Assembly (NCBI RefSeq): GCF_045863935.1 | Contig: NZ_BTVP01000017.1 | Coordinates: forward strand, 1 to 64,000 | Source of the DNA: Parvibaculum sp045863935 | Lineage (GTDB): Bacteria; Pseudomonadota; Alphaproteobacteria; Parvibaculales; Parvibaculaceae | Length of the DNA: 64,000 nucleotides | Direction: 5' to 3' | Shown: piece by piece, positions 5,986-12,711 of the stretch | How the letters are laid out: the number at the start of each line of letters is the position of its first letter | Position numbering within the stretch: the first letter of the stretch is position 1 | The notes under the pieces: generated by a model | What the model was told of the DNA's origin: nothing | The model's database searches: none | The model's input: the letters and a program-made list of their open reading frames with translations, nothing else | Translations under genes and position numbers: made by a program

Positions 5986-7290
5986 ATGTCGCATTGGAAT
6001 GACGGCGTGCCGCGCATCGGCGCGTCGCTGAAGGAAGAGGCGCGCGCGCCGGAGACGAAGAGCGAGGGCATGCGGGCCGCGAGCGCGCATGAGGTGCGCG
6101 ATGCGATGGACGAGTTCCTCTCGTCCTTCGAGGATTTCAAATCCGCCAACGACGAACGCCTCGGCGAACTGGAGCGCAAGCTCACCGCCGACGTGCTGTC
6201 GGAGGAAAAGGTGGAGCGCATCAACCGCGCGCTCGACACGCAGAAGAAGAAGCTCGACGAGCTGACGCTGGCCGCACGCCGCCCGGAAATCGGCGGCGCC
6301 GCGGAGGGCGGGATCGCCGGCCGCGAACACAAACGCGCCTTCGACCGCTATGTGCGCAAGGGCGAGGCACATGAGCTGCGCGGGCTGGAGGCGAAGGCGC
6401 TGTCGGCGCAGTCCGATCCCGATGGCGGCTACCTGGTGCCCTCCGAGACGGAGCGCATGATCGACCGCATCGTGTCGGAAGTCTCGCCCATCCGCGCGAT
6501 TGCGGGCATCCGGCAGATCGGCGCGTCGAGCTACAAGAAGCCCTTCGCGACCGGCGGGTTGCAGACGGGCTGGGTCGGCGAAACGGAAGCGCGGCCGCAG
6601 ACGGCGACACCGGCGCTCGCCGAGATCGAGTTTCCGGCGATGGAGCTCTACGCGATGCCGGCGGCCACATCGACGCTGCTCGACGACGCGGCGGTCAATA
6701 TCGACCAGTGGCTCGCCGAGGAGGTGCAGACGGCCTTCGCCGAGCAGGAGGGTTCCGCCTTCGTGGCGGGCGACGGCGTGAAGAAGCCGCGCGGCTTCCT
6801 CGACTACGACCGCGTGGCCGATGGCGCCTGGGAATGGGGCAAGCTCGGCTTCATCGCGACGGGCAACGAGGGCGCCTTCCCCACATCCAATCCGGGCGAC
6901 AAGCTGATCGACCTCATCTATGCGGTGAAGGCGGGCTACCGCGCGAACGGCCGCTTCGTGATGAACCGTTCGACCCAGGCCGCGATCCGCAAGTTCAAGG
7001 ACACGGACGGCAACTATCTCTGGCAGCCGGGCCTTTCCGCCGGCCAGCCGCCGACGCTCCTGAACTATCCGGTGACGGAGGCCGAAGACATGCCGTCGGT
7101 TGCCGCCGACGCGCCCGCCATCGCTTTCGGCGATTTCCGGCGGGGATATCTCATCGTCGACCGGCTGGGCGTGCGCGTGCTGCGCGATCCCTACAGCGCC
7201 AAGCCTTACGTGCTCTTCTACACCACGAAGCGCGTGGGCGGCGGCGTGCAGAACTTCGAGGCGATCAAGTTCCTCCAGTTCTCGGCGTGA
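5986..7290 (+). CDS. Major capsid protein, HK97 fold (g5-like)
   Basis: 434 aa from an ATG behind GGAGA. The N-terminal ~90 residues are charged and coiled-coil-like (scaffold or delta region, about residues 30-90). The mature shell domain starts around SDPDGGYLVPSETERMIDRIVSEVSPIRAIA, a typical HK97 capsid beginning. Other family marks are SSYKKPFATGG, WVGETEARPQT and, near the end, GDFRRGYLIVDR.GVRVLRDPY. It forms the GTA head shell. The intact protease gene upstream and the continuous reading frame argue against decay. Confidence 0.94.
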   Translation: MSHWNDGVPRIGASLKEEARAPETKSEGMRAASAHEVRDAMDEFLSSFEDFKSANDERLGELERKLTADVLSEEKVERINRALDTQKKKLDELTLAARRPEIGGAAEGGIAGREHKRAFDRYVRKGEAHELRGLEAKALSAQSDPDGGYLVPSETERMIDRIVSEVSPIRAIAGIRQIGASSYKKPFATGGLQTGWVGETEARPQTATPALAEIEFPAMELYAMPAATSTLLDDAAVNIDQWLAEEVQTAFAEQEGSAFVAGDGVKKPRGFLDYDRVADGAWEWGKLGFIATGNEGAFPTSNPGDKLIDLIYAVKAGYRANGRFVMNRSTQAAIRKFKDTDGNYLWQPGLSAGQPPTLLNYPVTEAEDMPSVAADAPAIAFGDFRRGYLIVDRLGVRVLRDPYSAKPYVLFYTTKRVGGGVQNFEAIKFLQFSA

Positions 7291-7299
7291 GGTGACGCA

Positions 7300-7731
7300 A
7301 TGCGCGACATGCATAGCGGACTGAAGACGGTGCTCACGCTGGAGCCGAAGCCGACGGCGGAAACGCGCTACGGCGCGCCCGTCGACCGCCGCGGCTTCGG
7401 CGCGGTGGAGCACATCGTCTGCATCGGCACGGCGGGTGACGTGCTTTCGGAGGCGGTCTCGATCGCCTGCCTGCTCGAAGCCTCCGACGACGCCTCGAAC
7501 TGGACGCCGGTGACGGCGGAAAGCGAGGTGCTGGGCGATGCGCCGGACGAGACGGGCATCTTCGCCCTCATCGGGGACGAGAGCGGCGACCAGCGCGACT
7601 ACCGCATCGGTTATGTGGGCCCCGCCCGCTACACGCGGGTGGCGGTGGTGCTGACGGGTGAACATGTTGAGGGCACGCCGGTTTCGGCGCTTGCGCTTCT
7701 CGGGTTCGCGCAACTGAAGCCGGTGGAATAG
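7300..7731 (+). CDS. Conserved-looking head-region protein of unknown role
   Basis: 143 aa, ATG behind GAGGTGA. It follows the capsid gene by 9 bp and precedes the connector. The sequence is soluble and beta-rich looking, with ACLLEASDDASNW and YRIGYVGPARYTRVAVVLTGEH. I know of no counterpart in the Rhodobacter capsulatus GTA, whose capsid gene is followed directly by the connector, but similar small proteins with this YVGPARY-type motif occur in tailed phages at this position. A head-decoration or head-completion function is a guess from position only. Confidence 0.7.
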   Translation: MRDMHSGLKTVLTLEPKPTAETRYGAPVDRRGFGAVEHIVCIGTAGDVLSEAVSIACLLEASDDASNWTPVTAESEVLGDAPDETGIFALIGDESGDQRDYRIGYVGPARYTRVAVVLTGEHVEGTPVSALALLGFAQLKPVE

Positions 7732-7744
7732 TCGCCAATCAAAC

Positions 7745-7833
7745 CGTCATGACCCGGCTTGTCCGGGTCATCCACGTCTTACTTCCTGCCAACTCCAAGA
7801 CGTGGATGGCCCGCATAAAGCGGGCCATGACGG
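7745..7833. repeat. Pair of inverted palindromic repeats inside the cluster
   Basis: Unit A (7745-7780), containing GACCCGG/CCGGGTC, and unit B (7797-7833), containing GGCCCGC/GCGGGCC, face each other. Unit B is nearly identical to the reverse complement of 58253-58289. They form REP-like hairpins in the leader of the connector gene. The open frame that extends upstream of 7860 is translated repeat DNA. Confidence 0.85.
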
Positions 7834-7859
7834 CTTTCCTTGTCAAATGGATTAACCCC

Positions 7860-8423
7860 ATGACCCTGACCCTTCTGACCGGACCGGCGGAGGAGCCGGT
7901 GTCGCTCGCCGAGGCGCGGGCGCATCTGAAGCTCGACGCGACGGAGGAAGACGCGTTGCTGACGGCGCTTCTCACCGCGGCGCGCGCAACGCTCGAAGCG
8001 GAAACGCGCCGCGCCTTCGTGACGCAGAGCTGGCGGCTGACGCTCGACGACTGGCCGCCGCGTCCCATCGAACTGCCGCTGGCGCCGGTGGCATCCGTGA
8101 CGGCGGTGACAGTTGCCTCGCTCAGCGGCGCGATGCTGCCGCTCGATCCGGCCTTCTACGAGGTGGACGCAGGCGGCGAACCGGCTCGTATCGCGGTCAA
8201 GCACGGACAGGCATGGCCCATGCCCGCAACGCGGCTGGCCGGCATCGCCATCGACTTCAGCGCGGGCTACGGCACGGCAGCGGATGTGCCCATGCCGCTC
8301 CGCCAGGCCGCGCTGATGCTCGCCGCCCACTGGTTCGAGCACCGCGAACCCGTGGGCGACGGCGCGAAACTGCCGCGCACGGTTTCGGCGCTGGTGAAAC
8401 CCTATCGGAGACTGCGGCTGTGA
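7860..8423 (+). CDS. Head-tail connector, gp6-like (g6)
   Basis: 187 aa from the ATG at 7860. MTLTLLTGPAEEPVSLAEAR.HLKLD at the N-terminus and WFEHREPV near the C-terminus are typical of the phage connector family (HK97 gp6 / phiE125 gp8). It forms the ring below the portal. Upstream in-frame sequence is translated repeat DNA and was excluded. The last bases overlap the next gene (GTGA), so the two are translationally coupled. Confidence 0.88.
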   Translation: MTLTLLTGPAEEPVSLAEARAHLKLDATEEDALLTALLTAARATLEAETRRAFVTQSWRLTLDDWPPRPIELPLAPVASVTAVTVASLSGAMLPLDPAFYEVDAGGEPARIAVKHGQAWPMPATRLAGIAIDFSAGYGTAADVPMPLRQAALMLAAHWFEHREPVGDGAKLPRTVSALVKPYRRLRL

Positions 8424-8740
8424 ACGCGATCGCCGAAATGCGCGAGCGCGTGACGCTGCAATCGCCCATGCGCTCGGCCGACGGCGCAGGCGGCGCGGAT
8501 GTGAGCTGGACGGACGTGACAACCGTCTGGGCGAAGGTCGAGGAGGGGGCGGGCAGCGAGCGGCTGACCGGCGAAAGGCTTGCCGCGCGGGCGGCGCTCA
8601 CCCTGACGATCCGCCATCGCGCCGGCCTCACCACGGAAATGCGCGCGCTCTGGAACGCACGCGTGCTGAACATCCGCGCCGTCCGCGACAGGGACGGGCG
8701 GAAGCGCTTTCTTACACTTGAATGCGAGGAGGAGAGATGA
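8420..8740 (+). CDS. Head-tail joining protein (g7-like)
   Basis: 106 aa from a GTG at 8420 that overlaps the previous stop. The pattern MRERVTLQSP near the start, WTDVTTVWAKVEEGAGSE, and TLTIRHRAGLTTEMRALW with a DRDGRKRFLTLECEE end fits the SPP1 gp16 / phage head-tail joining family (Pfam PF05521). It is coupled on both sides by overlapping start and stop codons. It closes the head below the connector ring. Confidence 0.88.
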   Translation: MNAIAEMRERVTLQSPMRSADGAGGADVSWTDVTTVWAKVEEGAGSERLTGERLAARAALTLTIRHRAGLTTEMRALWNARVLNIRAVRDRDGRKRFLTLECEEER

Positions 8741-9138
8741 ACGCCGACCTCGCATTGCAGAAGGCGATCTATGCGCGGCTTGCGGGCGATGTGGGCCTCG
8801 CCGCGCTCGTCGCCGCGCGCATCTACGATAATGTGCCGGGCGATGCGGGCTTTCCGCATCTGGCGCTTGGCGAAAACGAAACGCGCGACTGGCCGGGCGG
8901 CACGGAACACCGGCTGGCGCTGCATGTGTTTTCACGGGGCGGCGGCCGCGCGGAGGCAAAGCGCGTCATGGGCGCGGTGAACGCCGCCCTGCACGACGCC
9001 TCCCTGACGCTCGAGGACCACGCGCTCGTCAATCTGCGTTTCCTCGACGGAACGACGCGGCGCGAAGCGGACGGCATCACCTGGCGCGGCACGATCCGCT
9101 TTCGCGCCGTGACGGAAGAAACAGGAGAGACGACATGA
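8737..9138 (+). CDS. DUF3168 tail-completion protein (g8-like)
   Basis: 133 aa from the ATG at 8737, overlapping the previous stop and preceded by GAGGAGA. Family marks are LQKAIYARLAGD at the start, YDNVPGDAGFPHLALGE.ETRDW, and LALHVFSRGGGRAEAKRVM. DUF3168 proteins act as tail terminator or completion factors in siphovirus-like particles. Synteny between g7 and the tail tube gene supports the call. Confidence 0.88.
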   Translation: MNADLALQKAIYARLAGDVGLAALVAARIYDNVPGDAGFPHLALGENETRDWPGGTEHRLALHVFSRGGGRAEAKRVMGAVNAALHDASLTLEDHALVNLRFLDGTTRREADGITWRGTIRFRAVTEETGETT

Positions 9139-9548
9139 CGGCCCAGAAAGGCAAGGACCTGCTGCTGAAACTCGACAGCGACGGGGAGGGAAGTTTCGTC
9201 ACCGTGGCCGGCCTGCGCTCACGCGCCATCGCCTTCAATGCGCGTGCCGTCGACGTGACGCATGCGGAATCGGCCGGGCGCTGGCGCGAGCTGCTGGAAG
9301 GCGCGGGCGTGCGCTCGGCGGGCATCACCGGGCGCGGCATCTTCAAGGATGGCGCGTCGGACGCCAGCGTGCGTGAGATATTCTTTGCCGGTGCGATCCG
9401 CGCCTGGCAGGTGGTGATCCCCGATTTCGGCACGGTGGCAGGCCCGTTCCAGATCACCGCGCTCGAATTTTCCGGCGAGCATGACGGCGAAGTCAGTTTC
9501 GACCTCGCGCTCGAAAGCGCGGGGGAAATTACCTTCGCGGCGGCGTGA
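9135..9548 (+). CDS. Major tail tube protein (g9-like)
   Basis: 137 aa, ATG overlapping the previous stop. MTAQKGKDLLLKLD at the start, VDVTHAESAGRWRELLEGAGVRS and DFGTVAGPFQITALEFSGEHDGEV identify the TP901-1-like major tail protein family. It polymerises around the tape measure to form the tail tube. It is complete and in the standard order. Confidence 0.92.
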   Translation: MTAQKGKDLLLKLDSDGEGSFVTVAGLRSRAIAFNARAVDVTHAESAGRWRELLEGAGVRSAGITGRGIFKDGASDASVREIFFAGAIRAWQVVIPDFGTVAGPFQITALEFSGEHDGEVSFDLALESAGEITFAAA

Positions 9549-9550
9549 CG

Positions 9551-9868
9551 ATGGCCAACAGACATCGCGGCGAGATCGAGGCCGTGCTCGATGGCGAGCG
9601 GATGACGCTGGTGCTGACGCTGGGCGCGCTGGCCGAACTCGAACAGGCATTCGGCGGCGAGGACATGCTGGTCCTTGCGAGCCGCTTCGAGACGGGCCGG
9701 ATTTCGGCGATGGATGCGGTGCGGATCATCGGCGCCGGCCTGCGCGGCGCGGGCTATGAGCGCAGCGACGAAGATGTTGCCCGCATGACGGCGGAAGGCG
9801 GCGCGGCGGGCTTCATCGCGATTGTTGCGGACCTCCTCTCCGCAACATTCGGCGGCGGTGCAACGTGA
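9551..9868 (+). CDS. GTA gp10-family tail chaperone
   Basis: 105 aa from the ATG at 9551; a GTG at 9545 overlapping the previous stop is an equally possible start. MANRHRGEIEAVLDGERMTLVLTLGALAELEQAFGGEDM is typical of GTA_gp10. The short product before g10.1 plays the part of the paired tail-assembly chaperones of siphophages. The end overlaps the next gene by 4 bp. Confidence 0.88.
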   Translation: MANRHRGEIEAVLDGERMTLVLTLGALAELEQAFGGEDMLVLASRFETGRISAMDAVRIIGAGLRGAGYERSDEDVARMTAEGGAAGFIAIVADLLSATFGGGAT

Positions 9869-10095
9869 TCTCCGCGACAGAGGAGGCGCGCTTCCCCTGG
9901 GACGGCGCGATGACGCTCGGGCTCGGCACGCTGCGCCTTGCGCCGGAGACCTTCTGGCGCATGACGCTGCCGGAACTCGCGGCGGCGGCGCGCGCCGTGA
10001 GGCCGGGGGTCCGGGCGGCGATGCGGCGAGACGAGCTTGCGTCGATGATGGCGCGGTTTCCCGACGGGAAAGACGGGGATGGCCCGCCCGCCTGA
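9865..10095 (+). CDS. Tail assembly chaperone (g10.1-like)
   Basis: 76 aa, ATG overlapping the previous stop. FPWDGAMTLGLGTLRLAPETFWRMTLPEL matches the small chaperone family found between gp10 and the tape measure in GTAs (TIGR02216-like). Its last codons run into a REP-type palindrome, so the C-terminal DGKDGDGPPA may be repeat-derived. Confidence 0.85.
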   Translation: MISATEEARFPWDGAMTLGLGTLRLAPETFWRMTLPELAAAARAVRPGVRAAMRRDELASMMARFPDGKDGDGPPA

Positions 10096-10117
10096 ATTAC
10101 AAAGGAGGGCGGGCCAT
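10079..10117. repeat. REP-like hairpin between g10.1 and g11
   Basis: An 11-bp perfect stem ATGGCCCGCCC/GGGCGGGCCAT (10079-10089 with 10107-10117), related to units at 7797-7833 and 58253-58289. It overlaps the end of the g10.1 coding sequence and could attenuate transcription into the tape-measure gene. Confidence 0.75.
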
Positions 10118-10141
10118 GACGGCTGAGAGAGTTTGAATGAC

Positions 10142-10768
10142 ATGACAGACACAGACCCGGAAGAACTCGCCCGCGCGATGGCGCAGGCGGGCGAGGCGGC
10201 GCGCAGCTTTGCGCTCGACAGCGAACGCGCGCTGAAATCCGTGAGCGACGAGATGCGCCGCGCGACGCGCGAGGGCCGCGATTTCGGCGACGCGCTTGCC
10301 AATGCCTTCGAAGGCGCCGCGCTGAAAGGCAAGTCGCTTTCCGAGGTTTTGAAGAAACTCGCGCTCGACCTGTCGCGCGTGGCTCTGGAGCAGGCAACGC
10401 AGGCCATTTCAGGCGCCGTGTCGAGCGGCATCGGCAATCTCGTCGGCGGCCTTATCGCAAGCGCGGACGGCAATGCCTTTGCGGATGGGCGCGTGCTGCC
10501 CTTCGCGAAAGGCGGCGTGATCGCGAGCCCGATGCTGTTTCCGCTGCGCGGCGGTACGGGGCTCGCAGGCGAGGCGGGAGCGGAAGCGATCCTGCCGCTC
10601 CGGCGCGGCGCGGACGGGCGGCTCGGCGTGGCATCCGAAGGCGGGACGGCGGGAATGAACATCACCTTCAACGTGACGGCGGCGGACGCCGCAAGTTTCC
10701 GGCGGTCGGAATCGCAGATCGCCGCGATGCTCGCCCGGGTGGGCGCGCGCGGACAGCGGAACCTGTGA
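10142..10768 (+). CDS. Short tail tape-measure protein (g11-like)
   Basis: 208 aa from the ATG at 10142; TTG at 10133 is an alternative. The N-terminal half is helical (LARAMAQAGEAARSFALDSERALKSV), with FGDALANAFEGAALKGKSLSEVLKKLALDLS. The C-terminal half has VLPFAKGGVIASPMLFPLRGG and GLAGEAGAEAILPLRRG, standard for GTA and lambdoid tape measures. The short length fits the short tail of known GTA particles. Confidence 0.9.
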   Translation: MTDTDPEELARAMAQAGEAARSFALDSERALKSVSDEMRRATREGRDFGDALANAFEGAALKGKSLSEVLKKLALDLSRVALEQATQAISGAVSSGIGNLVGGLIASADGNAFADGRVLPFAKGGVIASPMLFPLRGGTGLAGEAGAEAILPLRRGADGRLGVASEGGTAGMNITFNVTAADAASFRRSESQIAAMLARVGARGQRNL

Positions 10769-10784
10769 CAGGAGGAAACGCAGC

Positions 10785-11417
10785 ATGGCCTTTCATGAAA
10801 TCCGCTTTCCGCTCGAGATCGCGCTTGGCGCGTCGGGCGGCCCGGAACGGCGCACGGAAATCGTGACGCTCGGCTCGGGCCGCGAGGAGCGCAACAGCCC
10901 CTGGGCGATGTCGCGGCGGCGCTATAATGCGGGGCTCGGAGTGAAGAAGCTCGACGACATTCACGAGGCGGTCGCCTTCTTCGAGGCACGGCACGGACGG
11001 CTGCACGGCTTTCGCTGGCGCGACCGCGCCGACTGGAAGAGCGGCAGCCCCGGCGCATCCGTCACGCCGCTCGACCAGGTGCTTGGCGTGGGCGACGGCG
11101 CGCGCACGGCATTCCAGCTCGTGAAGACTTATGTGTCGGGCGCGGCGAGCTACGCGCGCGAGATCGTGAAACCGGTGACGGGAAGCCTGCGCGTCGCGGT
11201 GGCGGGCGAGGCGATGGAGGAGGGCGCGGATTTCAGCGCCGACCATGCGACCGGCGTTGTGACATTCGCCGTGGCGCCGGGCGAAGGCGCCGCCGTGACG
11301 GCGGGTTTCGAGTTCGATGTGCCTGTGCGCTTCGACACCGATTTCCTCGACATCAATCTCGCCGCTTTCGAGGCAGGCAGTGTGCCGGACATTCCGGTGG
11401 TGGAGATAAGGCTCTAG
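10785..11417 (+). CDS. DUF2460 distal tail protein (g12-like)
   Basis: 210 aa, ATG behind GGAGG. MAFHEIRFPLEIALGASGGPERRTEIVTLGSG, ERNSPWAMSRRRYNAG and HGRLHGFRWRDRADWKS are diagnostic of DUF2460. In the RcGTA particle the homologue is the distal tail protein at the tail-baseplate junction. It is followed 3 bp later by the hub gene. Confidence 0.93.
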   Translation: MAFHEIRFPLEIALGASGGPERRTEIVTLGSGREERNSPWAMSRRRYNAGLGVKKLDDIHEAVAFFEARHGRLHGFRWRDRADWKSGSPGASVTPLDQVLGVGDGARTAFQLVKTYVSGAASYAREIVKPVTGSLRVAVAGEAMEEGADFSADHATGVVTFAVAPGEGAAVTAGFEFDVPVRFDTDFLDINLAAFEAGSVPDIPVVEIRL

Positions 11418-11420
11418 GTC

Positions 11421-12263
11421 ATGAAGACACTCTCTCCCGACTTCGCCGCGCATGTCGCGAGCGGAACGACGACGCTTGCCTGGTGCTGGCGGCTCACGCG
11501 GCGCGATGGCGCTGTGCTCGGCTTCACGGAGCATGACCGCGATCTCGTCTTCGACGGCACGACCTTCGAGGCGGCGGCGGGTTTCACCGCCTCGGCACTT
11601 GAAAGCACGAACGGGCTCAATGTCGACAATCTCGATGTGACGGGCGCGCTATCTTCCGCGCGTCTCGACGAGGGCGATCTCGCGGCGGGGCTCTATGACG
11701 ACGCGGAAATCGAGATCTGGCGTGTGAACTGGCAGGACGCGGAAGCGCGCGTGCCGATGCGCAAGGGCAATCTCGGCGAGGTGTCGCGCTCGGGCGCCGC
11801 CTTCACGGCGGAGCTGCGCGGCCTCGCGCACCGTCTGAACCAGCCGGTGGGCCGGCTCTATCAATTCGGATGCGATGCCGATTTCGCCGATGCGCGTTGT
11901 GGCCTCGACGCGGCGGAGTGGACGGCGGAGGGCATCGTGACGGGGGCGAGCGGCAATCGCGAATTGACGAGCGAGGGACTGGACGCCTTCGCCGCCGGAC
12001 ACTTCACGCGCGGGCTTCTGACCTTCACGAGCGGCGCGAACGAAGGCGCGTCCATGGAAGTGAAGGCGCATGGAAGCGGCGGCGCGCTCGAGCTCTGGCG
12101 GGCCATGGCGCGCGACATTGCGCCCGGCGATACCTTCACCGTGATCGCGGGATGCGACAAGCAGTTCGAAACCTGCCGACTGAAATTCGCCAACCGGGAA
12201 AACTTTCGCGGCTTTCCGCATATGCCGGGCAGCGACTTCGTGATTGCAAGAGCGGGAAGCTGA
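11421..12263 (+). CDS. DUF2163 baseplate hub protein (g13-like)
   Basis: 280 aa. WCWRLTRRDGAVLGFTEHDRDL at the N-terminus and CRLKFANRENFRGFPHMPGSDF at the C-terminus identify the family. Four cysteines are well placed: Cys151 and Cys160 in FGCDADFADARC, Cys245 and Cys252 in AGCDKQFETC. The RcGTA homologue was reported to hold an iron-sulfur cluster through such cysteines, so that site appears intact. It forms the hub under the tail tube. Confidence 0.92.
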   Translation: MKTLSPDFAAHVASGTTTLAWCWRLTRRDGAVLGFTEHDRDLVFDGTTFEAAAGFTASALESTNGLNVDNLDVTGALSSARLDEGDLAAGLYDDAEIEIWRVNWQDAEARVPMRKGNLGEVSRSGAAFTAELRGLAHRLNQPVGRLYQFGCDADFADARCGLDAAEWTAEGIVTGASGNRELTSEGLDAFAAGHFTRGLLTFTSGANEGASMEVKAHGSGGALELWRAMARDIAPGDTFTVIAGCDKQFETCRLKFANRENFRGFPHMPGSDFVIARAGS

Positions 12264-12264
12264 C

Positions 12265-12708
12265 ATGACGGCACGCGAGGAAATCGTCGCCGTGGCGCGC
12301 TCCTGGATCGGCACGCCCTATCGGCATCAGGCAAGCGTGAAAGGCGCGGGCAGCGACTGTCTCGGCCTTCTGCGGGGCGTCTGGCGCGAGGTGGTGGGCC
12401 CCGAACCCGAAACGCCGCCCGCCTATACGGCGGGGTGGGCGGAGGCGCCAGGCGGCGGTGGCGAGGAGACGATGGCGGAAGCGGCCAGGCGGCACATGAC
12501 CGAAATCGGCGTCGGCGAAGCGCGCGCGGGCGACGCCGTGTTGTTCCGCATGCGGGCGAACGGGCCAGCGAAGCACGCTGCCATCCTGAGCGCGGAGAAC
12601 CGCATGATCCATGCCTGGTCTGGCCGCGCGGTTGTGGAGACGGCGATGGGGCGCTGGTGGCACGCGCGGGCGGCCTGTGCGTTCCGCTTTCCCGGTGTGG
12701 AGGACTGA
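12265..12708 (+). CDS. NlpC/P60 cell-wall peptidase (g14-like)
   Basis: 147 aa from the ATG at 12265, one base after the hub stop. The catalytic Cys32 lies in GAGSDCLGLLRGVWR and His105 in PAKHAAILSAENRMIHAW, as in NlpC/P60 peptidases. In GTAs this protein is placed in the baseplate to open the recipient's peptidoglycan during DNA delivery. Both catalytic residues are present, arguing that the tail apparatus is under selection. Confidence 0.92.
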   Translation: MTAREEIVAVARSWIGTPYRHQASVKGAGSDCLGLLRGVWREVVGPEPETPPAYTAGWAEAPGGGGEETMAEAARRHMTEIGVGEARAGDAVLFRMRANGPAKHAAILSAENRMIHAWSGRAVVETAMGRWWHARAACAFRFPGVED

Positions 12709-12711
12709 CGG

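Noticed and set aside
5938..7713. 591-codon minus-strand frame opposite the capsid gene
   Set aside because: Antisense shadow; capsid motifs are on the + strand.
7745..7833. Possible CRISPR repeat units
   Set aside because: Only two inverted, non-identical units without regular spacers; they are REP-like palindromes. No CRISPR array is visible in the window.
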